The position numbers and the translations under genes were made by a program. Source: Fibrobacter succinogenes (lineage in GTDB: Bacteria > Fibrobacterota > Fibrobacteria > Fibrobacterales > Fibrobacteraceae). Taken from it: DNA of 64,000 nucleotides. The stretch is from the NCBI GenBank assembly GCA_902794535.1, contig CADBHQ010000004.1:1-64000 (forward strand). Direction: 5' to 3'. Below the pieces are notes generated by a model, which worked only from the letters and a program-made list of their open reading frames with translations, did no database searches and was not told where the DNA came from. Shown here one piece after another: positions 30,721 to 39,910 of this stretch (positions are counted from its first letter, which is position 1; each line of letters starts with the position of its first letter).

Positions 30721-32769
30721 ATGAGCGAAATCAAGACTATTGCTTTGCTCGGACAGCCCAATTCCGGTAAATCGACACTTTTTAACAACTTAACGGGACT
30801 TCACCAGCGCGTGGGCAACTGGCCCGGCAAAACGGTGGAGCAGGCCGAGGGTGAATTTGTTTTTGACGGCACGACATATAAAGTAATTGACCTTCCAGGG
30901 AGTTACGGGCTTTCGGCGAACTCCGAAGAAGAAGTCGTCACACGCGACTACATTCAAAGCGGCAAGGCCGACCTCGTGTGCATTCTGGTAGATGCGTCAC
31001 AGCTGGAACGCAGCCTTTACATGCTGGCGGATTTTGTGGGCATTCGCATGCCCGTGATGCTTGTGCTCAACATGATGGATGTGGCTGAAGCGGCAGGCAA
31101 GAAGATTGACGTGAGTGCGATTGAAAAGCGCCTTGGCGTTCCGGTGCTTGGCTTCAGTGCGGCCGAAACGGAACGTTATCCTGAATTTTTCAAGAAGATG
31201 GTTCCGGCCATCAAGACGCCTGTTTGCTTGGATAGCGGGAGCTTGCGCGAGGAACTCGTTGGCGGGGGAGAGCTTGCTGAAAAAACGGATAATCTCATTA
31301 GCCGCATCGAAGCCGCCCTCGGCGACTTTGAATATGGCGTGTGCGAAAAAATCTGGATTGTGGAAAAACTCCTCGAAAAAGACAAGCTCATTTGCGGTGT
31401 GGTGAATGAAATGCTTCCGTTTGCCCGCAAAAATGCGATTGAAGCAATCCTCGATAGCGAAGATGGGCGCGACGGCGGTATTCTTACTGGTGAAGCCAAG
31501 TATCGCTGGGTTTCAAAGATTGTGCGTGAATCGGCGACGCCCAAGTCCATCGAGAAAGTTTTCAGCAAGTGGGACCGCATCGCCACGCACCACATCAAGG
31601 GAAAGTTCTTTGCATTCGGAATCATGGTCGTCTCGCTGATAGCGTGCATGATTCTTGCGTTCCCGGGCATGGGAATCGGTTTTGGAATTCAGCCTGTATT
31701 GCAGTCGCTCGTAGAACGTGTTGGCGGCGCACTTGGCGTCTGGCCTGTGGTGATTTCGTTCATCAATCTGGTGCTCGTCGGTGGAACTTGCATCACGATT
31801 TGTATGACGAGTTTCATTTTCGCCATCATTTTCGTGTTCCGCATTCTCGAAGAAATCGGCTACATGGCGCGTTTCTCGTATGCGTTCGACAACTGGCTTT
31901 CGCGCCTGGGCTTACAGGGCAAGGCGATTATGCCGCTGTTCTCTGGAATTGGCTGCACTGCGGGTGCGGTTTGCGGTACGCGCGTGCTCGATACCCGCGG
32001 GCAACGCCTGCTTGCGCTCGTTCTGTTGTGGGCGATTCCGTGCGGGAGCAAGGTGGCTGTGGTGCTGTTCCTGGCGTCGACTTTCTTCGGGTCGGCAGCT
32101 CCGCTGTTCGGTATCGGCTACGTGGCGCTGATTTTTGCAAGCTTCTACCTGTCTTCGCGTCTGTTCGGCAAAAAGCTTGTCCCGCAGAATGAACGCGTGG
32201 GCATGATTATGGAACTGCCGCCGTATCACAAGCCGCACTGGAAGATGATTGCCGCGATGGTCGGGCGCAGCACCTGGGGCATTTTCAAGAAAGCATTGAA
32301 GATGATTCTGATGGTGGCGGCCCTTTTCTGGGCGCTTTCTTACGCAGGCGACGGAAATGTGGAAAATACGCTCCTGTACAAGATCGGCAATGCGATTGAG
32401 CCCGTGACGATGTTCTTTGGCATGCGCTGGGAACTGTTCGTCTCTTATCTTGGCGGCATGTTCAGTAAGGAAGCTTCGCTTGGTATCATGAGTACGCTCT
32501 TCAACCATACCGGCGAGGCGTTCTCGCTCGTGACCCGCGTGGCTGCAAGCGAAAACTTGGGCGAGGCGCTTGCAAGTACCATCACCAAGCCCGAAGCTCT
32601 TGCGTTCCTGTTTGCATCGATGTTCAACGTTCCCTGCGTGCTTGCGATGGGTACGACTTACCGCGAAGCAGGCTCGTTCAAGTGGCTTTGCACGATTATG
32701 GGCTACTACGTGGCGCTTTCGCTTGGGCTTGCCTTTATTGGCTACCACATTGGATTGCTGATTTTCTAA
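30721..32769 (+). CDS. feoB: FeoB ferrous iron transporter (Feo system 1)
   Basis: A 682-residue FeoB, GTP-gated Fe2+ permease of the inner membrane. G-protein motifs in order: G1 GQPNSGKST (residues 10-18), switch I/G2 NWPGKTVEQ, G3 DLPGSYG, G4 NMMD (near 120). The membrane domain carries the Gate motifs SGIGCTAGAVCGTRVL and WAIPCGSKVAVV, each with the conserved Cys. It is divergent from the two feoB genes at 50289 and 59141, which are close relatives of each other. It is the second gene of feoAB. It converges on the ZIP gene with an 8-bp gap and no visible terminator. Confidence 0.92.
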   Translation: MSEIKTIALLGQPNSGKSTLFNNLTGLHQRVGNWPGKTVEQAEGEFVFDGTTYKVIDLPGSYGLSANSEEEVVTRDYIQSGKADLVCILVDASQLERSLYMLADFVGIRMPVMLVLNMMDVAEAAGKKIDVSAIEKRLGVPVLGFSAAETERYPEFFKKMVPAIKTPVCLDSGSLREELVGGGELAEKTDNLISRIEAALGDFEYGVCEKIWIVEKLLEKDKLICGVVNEMLPFARKNAIEAILDSEDGRDGGILTGEAKYRWVSKIVRESATPKSIEKVFSKWDRIATHHIKGKFFAFGIMVVSLIACMILAFPGMGIGFGIQPVLQSLVERVGGALGVWPVVISFINLVLVGGTCITICMTSFIFAIIFVFRILEEIGYMARFSYAFDNWLSRLGLQGKAIMPLFSGIGCTAGAVCGTRVLDTRGQRLLALVLLWAIPCGSKVAVVLFLASTFFGSAAPLFGIGYVALIFASFYLSSRLFGKKLVPQNERVGMIMELPPYHKPHWKMIAAMVGRSTWGIFKKALKMILMVAALFWALSYAGDGNVENTLLYKIGNAIEPVTMFFGMRWELFVSYLGGMFSKEASLGIMSTLFNHTGEAFSLVTRVAASENLGEALASTITKPEALAFLFASMFNVPCVLAMGTTYREAGSFKWLCTIMGYYVALSLGLAFIGYHIGLLIF

Positions 32770-32777
32770 CGGAAAAA

Positions 32778-33524
32778 TTATAGCGCGCTGTCGAGCACCA
32801 TCATGAGCGTGAAGCCTACGGCAAAAAGGATGGTGCCTGCATCAAAATGCTCTCCTTCACTGACTTCGGGGAGCATTTCTTCGATTACGACATAAATCAT
32901 GGCACCTGCAGCAAGCGAAAGCAGGTAGGGCATGAATGGCGAAAGTGCTTCGGCGGCAAGCAGCGTGATTAACGCACCTACGGGTTCTACGGCACCGGAA
33001 AGCGCGCCAAGTGCAAATGCCTTTTTGCGGGATGCCCCTTCGGCACGGAGCGGGAGCGAAACCACCGCCCCTTCGGGAAAGTTCTGGATGGCGATGCCTA
33101 TGGCTAGCGCAAACGCCCCTGAAAGCGTGATGGCCACATTTCCCGAAAGCCAGCCCGCGAAAACGATGCCGACGGCCATGCCCTCGGGCAAGTTGTGCAA
33201 TGTTACCGCCAGCGTAAGCATGGTCGTACGTTTGAGTTTTGGCGTTATTTTATCTAAAACGAACAAGAACAGAATGCCGGCCCAGAATCCGACCGTCGCG
33301 GGGATGAATGCCAGTTTGCCCATGGATTCGCTGGCGCTGATAGCGGGCAAAAGCAGGCTCCATACAGAAGCCGCCACCATGACTCCCGCCGCAAACGACA
33401 AAAGGCCTCGCTTGAGATTTTGCCCCATCTGCTTTTTCATAAAGAATACGCAGGCGGCACCGAGAACCGTCCCTAAGAATGGGATGGCAAGACCTTGGGC
33501 AATTTGTATAACCGGCTCGTTCAT
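32778..33524 (-). CDS. ZIP-family divalent metal transporter
   Basis: A 248-residue ZIP permease (ZupT/GufA-like) that imports Zn2+, Fe2+ or Mn2+. Seven to eight helices are visible. The binuclear metal site is marked by HNLPEGMAVGIVF (about residues 107-119) and AIQNFPEGAVVSLPL (about 140-154), plus EPVGALITLLAAE. Metal preference cannot be read from the sequence; among the surrounding iron genes, Fe2+ or Mn2+ is plausible. It is transcribed toward feoB. Confidence 0.88.
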   Translation of the reverse strand: MNEPVIQIAQGLAIPFLGTVLGAACVFFMKKQMGQNLKRGLLSFAAGVMVAASVWSLLLPAISASESMGKLAFIPATVGFWAGILFLFVLDKITPKLKRTTMLTLAVTLHNLPEGMAVGIVFAGWLSGNVAITLSGAFALAIGIAIQNFPEGAVVSLPLRAEGASRKKAFALGALSGAVEPVGALITLLAAEALSPFMPYLLSLAAGAMIYVVIEEMLPEVSEGEHFDAGTILFAVGFTLMMVLDSAL

Positions 33525-33543
33525 GCTGAAATGATATTATGTT

Positions 33544-34521
33544 TTATCTTCCGTAGTATACCGAGATTTCATTGATGCACTTGTCAAATTCATCGAGTCC
33601 CTTCGTGTTCACGATTGTTCCCTTGATGGCGAGCTCTTCATTGAAGACCCTGTCGGCATCGTAGTCTTGTAAACCTTCTGTAGTCTGGTCCTTGCAGTTT
33701 TCTTTCGTCGTATTTACCTGGCGCTCTTCGTATGAACATTCCTTGTCGCCCGACTGGACACTGATAGTGACCTTGTAGTCCAAAGAATCCCGTTCTACAT
33801 CCTTTACCTTGACCTCATATGTCTTTCCGCCCAACTTGAATTTTTTCGCTGTTTTTGTTTGCTCTAAAACATCGATGTTGTGTTCTTTTTCTATAACCTT
33901 TATGTAGGATGTCTGTTCGGGAGAAAACAAAGTGCCGAACATGCCGATAGATGACCATGTGTAATCGTTTTCAAGAGCCGCATAAAGGTTGGGAAGGTAT
34001 ACAGAATTCATGTAGTCGTCATATTTAAAATATGCGGGCTTATATACAATTTCTTCCTGAAATTTATTTTCGGAAATAGTCAAAATGAATTCGTCATATT
34101 GTTCTCTAAAGTCGCGCTCCTCTTGAGGCTGACAAATTGTTTTGTCTTGATATTTAGAGCAATTAATATTCTTCCATGTACCATAAATTTTATCGGTAGA
34201 ACCGCCAAGGTAGTAGTGCGGATCATCCGTATTGCCATAGAAGAAAACGACAAGTGTGTCGCCGTGAATCTCGAAGGTCGTTACATCTGAGCCTTGATTC
34301 GCTTCATAAGAAACTTCGCCCCAGTTAAAGGATCCTTGGTGTAAAATGCAATATTCCTCGGAGTGAGCGTCCTGGTTTACAGTGATGCGGTGGTTCTCTT
34401 TGTCTATAGACACCTGCTGGTATTTGGTGGTTTCGGAATTTCCCGAAGAATTTGCGCTGTTGTCGTCAGAACAGGCGAAAAAGAATAAAGTTGATGCTAA
34501 CAGATAAATGTAGCGATTCAT
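33544..34521 (-). CDS. Lipoprotein of unknown function
   Basis: A 325-residue predicted lipoprotein. The start is fixed by GGAGGACAAAT before ATG 34521; the frame extends further back but only overlaps the neighbouring gene. The signal peptide ends FFFAC (Cys 17) and is followed by a short Ser/Asn linker, as in other Fibrobacter lipoproteins. The body contains many Lys/Glu/Tyr and several Cys residues and repeats of VTISVQSGDKECSYEE type, without a family I recognise. Beta-rich and probably on the envelope. No operon partner is evident. Confidence 0.75.
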   Translation of the reverse strand: MNRYIYLLASTLFFFACSDDNSANSSGNSETTKYQQVSIDKENHRITVNQDAHSEEYCILHQGSFNWGEVSYEANQGSDVTTFEIHGDTLVVFFYGNTDDPHYYLGGSTDKIYGTWKNINCSKYQDKTICQPQEERDFREQYDEFILTISENKFQEEIVYKPAYFKYDDYMNSVYLPNLYAALENDYTWSSIGMFGTLFSPEQTSYIKVIEKEHNIDVLEQTKTAKKFKLGGKTYEVKVKDVERDSLDYKVTISVQSGDKECSYEERQVNTTKENCKDQTTEGLQDYDADRVFNEELAIKGTIVNTKGLDEFDKCINEISVYYGR

Positions 34522-34615
34522 ATTTGTCCTCCTTATATCCAAAAAATATGCTTTTTTAACTTGTTTGTCAAACAGATCGTTTGCATTTATGAAGAATATA
34601 AGGGGGACTATTGTT

Positions 34616-36967
34616 CTATCGTCCTTTCCCGTATGGTTTTGTGAGGTACACGAGGGCGGTGGTGAGCGTGTAGTCGGCGATGAGTGCGGCTCCAAGGCCC
34701 ACGATGGAGAGCAGGCCCACGTTGTGGAGTGCGCCCATGGGGCTGAAGATGAACACGAAGAACATCGCGCAAAGGATGAAAGTGGTCATGCCCATGGTCT
34801 TTCCGATTTCGCGGTAAGAGAGCAGTAGCGCCTGCCTGTAGCTGCCCGTGCGTTCAAAGCCGTATTTGATGTGGTTGTTCATGTGGATGGTATCGTCGAC
34901 GGCGATGCCCAAAATCATTGGCATCACAATCATCGTAATCATGTCGAGCGGCATGCCCGAATAGCCCATGACGCCGCCTATCAGGAGAACCGGCGCGACG
35001 TTTGGAATCATCCCGATAAGGCCCGCCTTGATGCTCCCGAATGCAAGAATCATCATGATGGCGATAATTACGAATGAGCCGCCGAACGAACGCAATAGCC
35101 CACCAACGAGTTTGCCGTTCATTTCGGCGTAGTTCACGACTTCGCCTACGACGGAAACTTTCGCGTCGGGGAAAATGCGGGCGGCATAAGCGTTTGCGGA
35201 ATCCAGGTCTTCTACGATTTTGTTTGCATCGTAGCCGGCGAGTTCTATGTGAATGAAGGTTGTCTTGTAATTTTCGTCCATGCGTTCAAAGAGCGCGTCT
35301 GGGTCCGAGATTTCGTACAGGAAAAGCAGCTGCGTGAGCATGTCCTGAGCGTCGGGAATCGTGTAATACTCGATGCTGTCGGCGTTCAGCGTGCGGTTCA
35401 TCTCTTTCACGAGGCGCGTCACGGATTGCACGCGCGGCTTGTCGCCAGAAACTTTGGTGAGCTGGAGTGTGCCGAGTTTCTGCTCGAGTTCTTCAATGCG
35501 CTTCATGTTGGCGGGGTCCTTGAGCGCGTCGTCGTTCTCGAATTCCACCATCACGTTGAAGTCGTAAAGACTTCCGAGCTTTCCGCTGAGCATGTCCTTG
35601 AGCCGCGTCACGAAGGGGATCTTTTCGCCCATGGTCTCGGTGTAGTCCATGTTCACGTCAATGTGCATCATGCCCGGAACTTGTAATAGCATAATTGCAG
35701 CCGAAATCGTTGCGACAATCCAGCTGTGTCTGCAAACCTTGCGCCCGAAAAATTCAAAGAGGATGTCTGCCTTGGTGGCTCCTGCCGACTTTACTTGCGT
35801 CGGGTCTGGTTTAGCATTCTTGCCGAAACTCATGAGAATCGGAATTAGGATGATGACATACAGATAAACCATCGTGACAATGCCCGCCGAAATGCCTCCA
35901 ATCCAGCGGATAGGGCGAATGCCTGCGAACAGGAACGAAATCAGCGATGCGACTGTGGTAATGACGGTAAAGAGAATGGGCCAGCCCGTTTCTTCGACGG
36001 CGCAAATCACGGATTCGCGGCGGTTGCCCGTGCACCTAAAATGCATGCGGAATGAATTGATATAGTGGATGGAATAGCCTACTGAAAGTGCCATGCCCAA
36101 AAGCACCGGGAGAGCGACCATGCTTTCATCGCCGATAATGCCTAGCCATGCGTTGATGCCAAGCACCGAGGCAATGCCGCCGACTGTTGCAATCGCGGGC
36201 ACCACCACACCACGCAACGATCGTACAAACAAAACAAGGCAAAAGACCATCACCAGGAAGCCGAAACCGATGCGCATGGCACATTCCCGCGAGATAACTT
36301 CGTTTTCTTCCATCTCGGTGTAGCTCATGCCTGTCGGGAGCATTTCAAACTTGTCGCTCTTGAATTCGTCGGAATAAATGACTTCGCGGGCGAAAGGCGC
36401 GATGCTGTCCTTGCCGAAATCGACACCGCCCTCGTAAGATTTCAGCGAGAGGATAACCCATGTTTCTTTAGAATCGTCCGAGACGATGTTGTTTACGAGC
36501 GATTCGCGGGATAGGATCAGTCTCTTTTTCGATTCCAGTTCCTGCGGGTCAGTGGGAACGCCGCCCTCGAAGGGATCGATGACTTCAAAACCTTCGTCAT
36601 TTGCGACCGGAATCGACAAATTGTGCGTCAGAGAAACCACGCGGTCGGCATAGGGCACCTCGTTTTCGAGCCTGCGGGAAAGCCTGTCAATTGCCTGCAA
36701 CACCTCTGGTGCGAACACGTCGTCGGCGCGGACCATCACCATGTAGGTATCATCGCTGCCGAATTTTTCTTTAAAATGCGCTTGGTCAATCTTTACCTTG
36801 TCCCAGTCGTCAAACCATTCCTCTTCGCTGCTCGTCATCTGCAGCTGCGGAAGCCCGAGGCACGCCAAAAACGTCACAATTGCCGTTACCAGCAGAATCA
36901 ACCAGCGAAACTTGATCTGAAAATGCCCCAATCGGGCAAAAACCTTGTTGACACGAGAAACTTGCAT
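34616..36967 (-). CDS. MMPL/RND-superfamily transporter, second copy
   Basis: A 783-residue RND/MMPL-type inner-membrane protein, a paralogue of 26539-28914 with the same two-halved 12-helix plan. Conserved pieces are QMTSSEEEWFDDWD after TM1, LPVLLGMALSVGYSIHYINSFRMHF, and GIAVDDTIHMNNHIKYGF with the Asp pair. Unlike the first copy it stands without LolA-like, porin or TonB genes. GAGGAG precedes the ATG. A terminator hairpin lies between it and the flavodoxin gene upstream, so it has its own promoter in a short gap. Substrate unknown, probably hydrophobic. Confidence 0.83.
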   Translation of the reverse strand: MQVSRVNKVFARLGHFQIKFRWLILLVTAIVTFLACLGLPQLQMTSSEEEWFDDWDKVKIDQAHFKEKFGSDDTYMVMVRADDVFAPEVLQAIDRLSRRLENEVPYADRVVSLTHNLSIPVANDEGFEVIDPFEGGVPTDPQELESKKRLILSRESLVNNIVSDDSKETWVILSLKSYEGGVDFGKDSIAPFAREVIYSDEFKSDKFEMLPTGMSYTEMEENEVISRECAMRIGFGFLVMVFCLVLFVRSLRGVVVPAIATVGGIASVLGINAWLGIIGDESMVALPVLLGMALSVGYSIHYINSFRMHFRCTGNRRESVICAVEETGWPILFTVITTVASLISFLFAGIRPIRWIGGISAGIVTMVYLYVIILIPILMSFGKNAKPDPTQVKSAGATKADILFEFFGRKVCRHSWIVATISAAIMLLQVPGMMHIDVNMDYTETMGEKIPFVTRLKDMLSGKLGSLYDFNVMVEFENDDALKDPANMKRIEELEQKLGTLQLTKVSGDKPRVQSVTRLVKEMNRTLNADSIEYYTIPDAQDMLTQLLFLYEISDPDALFERMDENYKTTFIHIELAGYDANKIVEDLDSANAYAARIFPDAKVSVVGEVVNYAEMNGKLVGGLLRSFGGSFVIIAIMMILAFGSIKAGLIGMIPNVAPVLLIGGVMGYSGMPLDMITMIVMPMILGIAVDDTIHMNNHIKYGFERTGSYRQALLLSYREIGKTMGMTTFILCAMFFVFIFSPMGALHNVGLLSIVGLGAALIADYTLTTALVYLTKPYGKGR

Positions 36968-36984
36968 TGAAAAACTCCTCTAAA

Positions 36985-37015
36985 AGCCCCAACGGAATGT
37001 GATTCCGTCGGGGCT
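36985..37015 (-). terminator. Terminator after flavodoxin-DUF3793 operon
   Basis: AGCCCC...GGGGCT hairpin with an inner ACGGAAT/ATTCCGT stem and a TTTTA run on the minus strand, 38 bases past the flavodoxin stop. Confidence 0.8.
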
Positions 37016-37053
37016 GCTTCAATCCAAAACACTATAAAAAAGAAAATGTCATT

Positions 37054-37482
37054 TTAGGCGGTGGCGAGAGTCTTGCCGAGTTCCTGGCAAGCGGTCTTGC
37101 CGGCGTCATCGGGGGCGTTCTCGATGGCGAGGGGATCTGCCACAAGCACGAGCCCAGCGGCTTCAGCGTCGGCCTTCCACGGATTCATCCATTCGCCGCC
37201 ACCCCAGCCGTAAGAGCCGAACAGGGCAACTTTCTTGCCGTTAAGTGCTGGCTTGACGGCTTCGTAGAAGGGCTGGAATTCGGAATCTTCGAGTTCCTCG
37301 GCGCCCATGGCGGGGCAACCCAAAGCATAGCGGGCATATTCAGCCAGCTGATTCTGAGAAAAATCCGAAACGCTGAACACGTCGGCTTCGGCACCTGCTG
37401 CTTTGGCACCTTCGGCAACGTATTTTGCCATCATTTCGGTGTTTCCTGTTCCGCTCCAGTAGATTACTGCAATTTTTTCCAT
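37054..37482 (-). CDS. Short-chain flavodoxin
   Basis: A 142-residue cytoplasmic flavodoxin, with no signal peptide. The FMN phosphate loop YWSGTGNTE is at residues 8-16. The isoalloxazine loops are LGCPAMGAEELED (about residues 54-66) and SYGWGGGEWM (about 90-99). Flavodoxins replace ferredoxin when iron is scarce. A TTAG-N6-CTAA box lies upstream of the DUF3793 gene with which it forms an operon (41-bp gap), which suggests iron control (inferred). Confidence 0.92.
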   Translation of the reverse strand: MEKIAVIYWSGTGNTEMMAKYVAEGAKAAGAEADVFSVSDFSQNQLAEYARYALGCPAMGAEELEDSEFQPFYEAVKPALNGKKVALFGSYGWGGGEWMNPWKADAEAAGLVLVADPLAIENAPDDAGKTACQELGKTLATA

Positions 37483-37523
37483 TGTGATTCTCCTAGGTGA
37501 TTTAAAGAGGTTAAGATTATGGG

Positions 37524-38090
37524 CTACGCTGCGTTTCGGACGGTCAGCATCGGCAGCGAGTAGCCTTTTTCAAATAGTTTGTTGAACACGTTGAAGCATT
37601 TGCGAAAGCAGGCGAACCGTTTTTCGCATTCGGTTACATCGCCGTAAACTTTCCAGTAGCCCGTATATTTGCTATTCCTGCCGCCGTTGATAATGAACCC
37701 TTTCACGTCTTCGAGGGGGTAGCCCAAGAAAAGTCCGACTTCGTGCGGAAAACAGTGGCATTTGCGGATGCGCGCCGTCATGTATGCGAGTGCACAGTCG
37801 GTGCTAAAGTCTGTGTAGCCGTAGGCGGCGAGAAAATGGCGGATTTCCGGCTCGGCAATAAGCTTTTGCAGGGCGTCTTCGCGATAGACGTAGATAAAAC
37901 TGCGACCGCAGCGTTCTGCGATAACGCGCACGCACACGCCGCGAGGGTTGAGTTCCTTGTTCCAGTGGGCGAGTTGTTTGCACAGCGTTTCGCTGGGTGA
38001 AGATTCCATGCAGAATAGGCTTCCGACCTTGAGCCCAGCGAGTGTTGGTGCGCATTGGCGAACGAGACGGTGATCTAAAAGACGGTTCAT
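37524..38090 (-). CDS. DUF3793 family protein
   Basis: A 188-residue protein of the DUF3793 family, recognised from TLAGLKVGSLFCMESS, the central HEVGLFLGYPLEDVKGFI and YWKVYGDVTECEKRFACFRKC near residues 140-160. These proteins are regularly encoded next to a flavodoxin in iron-regulated loci of anaerobes; their biochemical role is unknown. The conserved Cys residues could bind metal or a cofactor. First gene of the operon with the flavodoxin. A palindromic TTAG-N6-CTAA box lies 31 bases before the start. Confidence 0.8.
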   Translation of the reverse strand: MNRLLDHRLVRQCAPTLAGLKVGSLFCMESSPSETLCKQLAHWNKELNPRGVCVRVIAERCGRSFIYVYREDALQKLIAEPEIRHFLAAYGYTDFSTDCALAYMTARIRKCHCFPHEVGLFLGYPLEDVKGFIINGGRNSKYTGYWKVYGDVTECEKRFACFRKCFNVFNKLFEKGYSLPMLTVRNAA

Positions 38091-38120
38091 TTTATTGCAA
38101 ACTACAAATAAATTGTAAAG

Positions 38121-38134
38121 TTAGATTTCTCTAA
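38121..38134 (-). promoter_or_regulatory. Putative DtxR box before DUF3793-flavodoxin
   Basis: TTAG-ATTTCT-CTAA, the same 14-base palindrome frame as the boxes before the two dtxR genes. Upstream of the DUF3793 start by 31 bases. Confidence 0.6.
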
Positions 38135-38148
38135 CAAATATACAAAAA

Positions 38149-38170
38149 AGCCTTGAAGTTTGTCAAGGCT
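38149..38170 (-). terminator. Terminator after the ABC transporter operon
   Basis: AGCCTTGA...TCAAGGCT hairpin followed on the minus strand by TTTTTTG, ten bases past the stop of the second ABC gene. Confidence 0.85.
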
Positions 38171-38179
38171 AATTTTGTA

Positions 38180-39910
38180 TTAATTTTTGTTCATTTGCAA
38201 TTCAAGCATCTTGCTGAAGAGGCCGCCTTTCGCCTTGAGTTCGGCGGGGGAGCCTGTTTCGGCAATGTGACCGTCTTGCAGCACCACGACCTTGTTGGCG
38301 TTTGCGATGGTACGCATGCGGTGTGCGATGATGATGACGGTCTTGCCCTTTACCAACTGCGAAATACCGCGCTGGATCTTGGATTCGTTTTCTACGTCGA
38401 GGCTTGCGGTTGCTTCGTCGAGCAAGATGATCGGAGCGTCTTTCAACAGGGCGCGCGCAATGGAAATGCGCTGGCGTTCGCCGCCCGAGAGCGTGTCGCC
38501 ATTTTCGCCGATGACGGTATCGTAACCCTGCGGCATTTTCTGCACGAAATCGTCGCAGCCGGCAAGTTTTGCGACTTTCAGGATTTCTTCGTCGGTTGCT
38601 CCGCGCTTACCGATGCGGATATTGTCCTTGATGCTCGTGTTGAACAGCACCACGTCTTGGAAGACGATGGAGAAGTTCTTGAGGAGCGTTTCGGGGTCAA
38701 TCTTGCTGATATCTTGGCCGCCGAGCGTTACCGTTCCGCCTTGAATGTCCCAGAATCGTGCGGCAATTTTGGCGGCGGTTGTCTTTCCGCTACCGCTCGG
38801 CCCCACAAGTGCGGTGATTTCGCCCTGCTTTGCGGTGAACGAAACTTTTTTCAGAACTTGCTTGTTTTCGTTGTAGTTAAAATCGACATCCTTGAATTCG
38901 ATGTCATAGTTGGCGGGAGTGAATTCCGTGTCGCCATGCTGTATGGGCATCTGATCCATTTCGCGGAAACGGCGCAGGCGCACGTTCACGAAGAACAGTT
39001 CGGCGAGGTTATTGAATACGAGGAAAACCGGATTGTAGACAGTCGCCGCGCATACGATGAACACCAGGTAGGTAAACACGTCGATTTCGCCCTTGGTCCA
39101 AAGCCTTGCGCCTGTAATCAGCACCGTGGCAAGACCCATCTTGAGAATGCCCTGCGCCGAATTCAGGAACATGCCAACCTTGATATCGGAATCCATCTGC
39201 GTTTTTTCGTATTTGATGCAGTCCTTGTCGAAATGGTCGAGGTAGGCGGTTTCGCCCGAATACGAGCGGATTTCCTGCACGTTTTCGAGACCTTCCTGGA
39301 TGTCCTCCATAATCACGCGGCGGGCGTTATATGAATTTTCGAACCAGCGGTCCTGAATTTTCTTGGAAAGCGCAATGAGCAATGCCGCTGCGGGTACCAC
39401 CCAGAAAAGCGCGATAGACATTTTCCAGTTGTAGCAGAACAGCATGATTCCGATAACGGTGACGCTTCCGATGGCGGCGAAAAGTTCCGGTACGGCGTGC
39501 GAGAAAATCATTTCGAGCGCGTTGCAATCGTCCATGATGGTGGATGTCAAGTCCGAAAGGTTCTTTTTGCCAAAGAACGAGAGCGGCAACTTACGAAGTT
39601 TTTCGGCAATCGAAACGCGGCGACGCATGCTTTCGTCGTACACGCTACTGTAAGTCGCGCTGTACGAGAACCTGTAAATGACAAGCATCACCACAAACAG
39701 AATTACCGCAATGCCCACATAGAACCATGTCCCGTGCGGAGTCTTGCCGGCAAATTCACCTATGCCCATCTGCTCCATCAAAAAATAAAAGAGCATCATC
39801 ATCGGGAACATAAGCGAAACAAAGTGCAGGAATGTCCAGACAACGCCACGGACAAACGTGCGCGAGCCTTCTTCCGATAGAGCAAAAGTATTCTGAACCC
39901 ACTTATACAT
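38180..39910 (-). CDS. ABC transporter permease/ATPase, siderophore-type, subunit 2
   Basis: A 576-residue half transporter: an N-terminal six-helix permease (type IV ABC exporter fold) and a C-terminal nucleotide-binding domain with Walker A GPSGSGKTT, signature LSGGERQRISIARALL and Walker B IILLDEAT. I set the start at 39910 (MYKWVQNTFAL), where GGAGG lies five bases upstream; it overlaps the upstream ABC gene by 8 bases. Paired half transporters beside an AraC regulator and iron-type neighbours resemble the YbtPQ/IrtAB group, which import ferric siderophores despite the exporter fold. That function is inferred. Confidence 0.83.
   Translation of the reverse strand: MYKWVQNTFALSEEGSRTFVRGVVWTFLHFVSLMFPMMMLFYFLMEQMGIGEFAGKTPHGTWFYVGIAVILFVVMLVIYRFSYSATYSSVYDESMRRRVSIAEKLRKLPLSFFGKKNLSDLTSTIMDDCNALEMIFSHAVPELFAAIGSVTVIGIMLFCYNWKMSIALFWVVPAAALLIALSKKIQDRWFENSYNARRVIMEDIQEGLENVQEIRSYSGETAYLDHFDKDCIKYEKTQMDSDIKVGMFLNSAQGILKMGLATVLITGARLWTKGEIDVFTYLVFIVCAATVYNPVFLVFNNLAELFFVNVRLRRFREMDQMPIQHGDTEFTPANYDIEFKDVDFNYNENKQVLKKVSFTAKQGEITALVGPSGSGKTTAAKIAARFWDIQGGTVTLGGQDISKIDPETLLKNFSIVFQDVVLFNTSIKDNIRIGKRGATDEEILKVAKLAGCDDFVQKMPQGYDTVIGENGDTLSGGERQRISIARALLKDAPIILLDEATASLDVENESKIQRGISQLVKGKTVIIIAHRMRTIANANKVVVLQDGHIAETGSPAELKAKGGLFSKMLELQMNKN

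Noticed and set aside
34522..34695. N-terminal extension of the lipoprotein at 33544
   Set aside because: It would overlap the MMPL gene end and precede a clear signal peptide; ATG 34521 has GGAGG.
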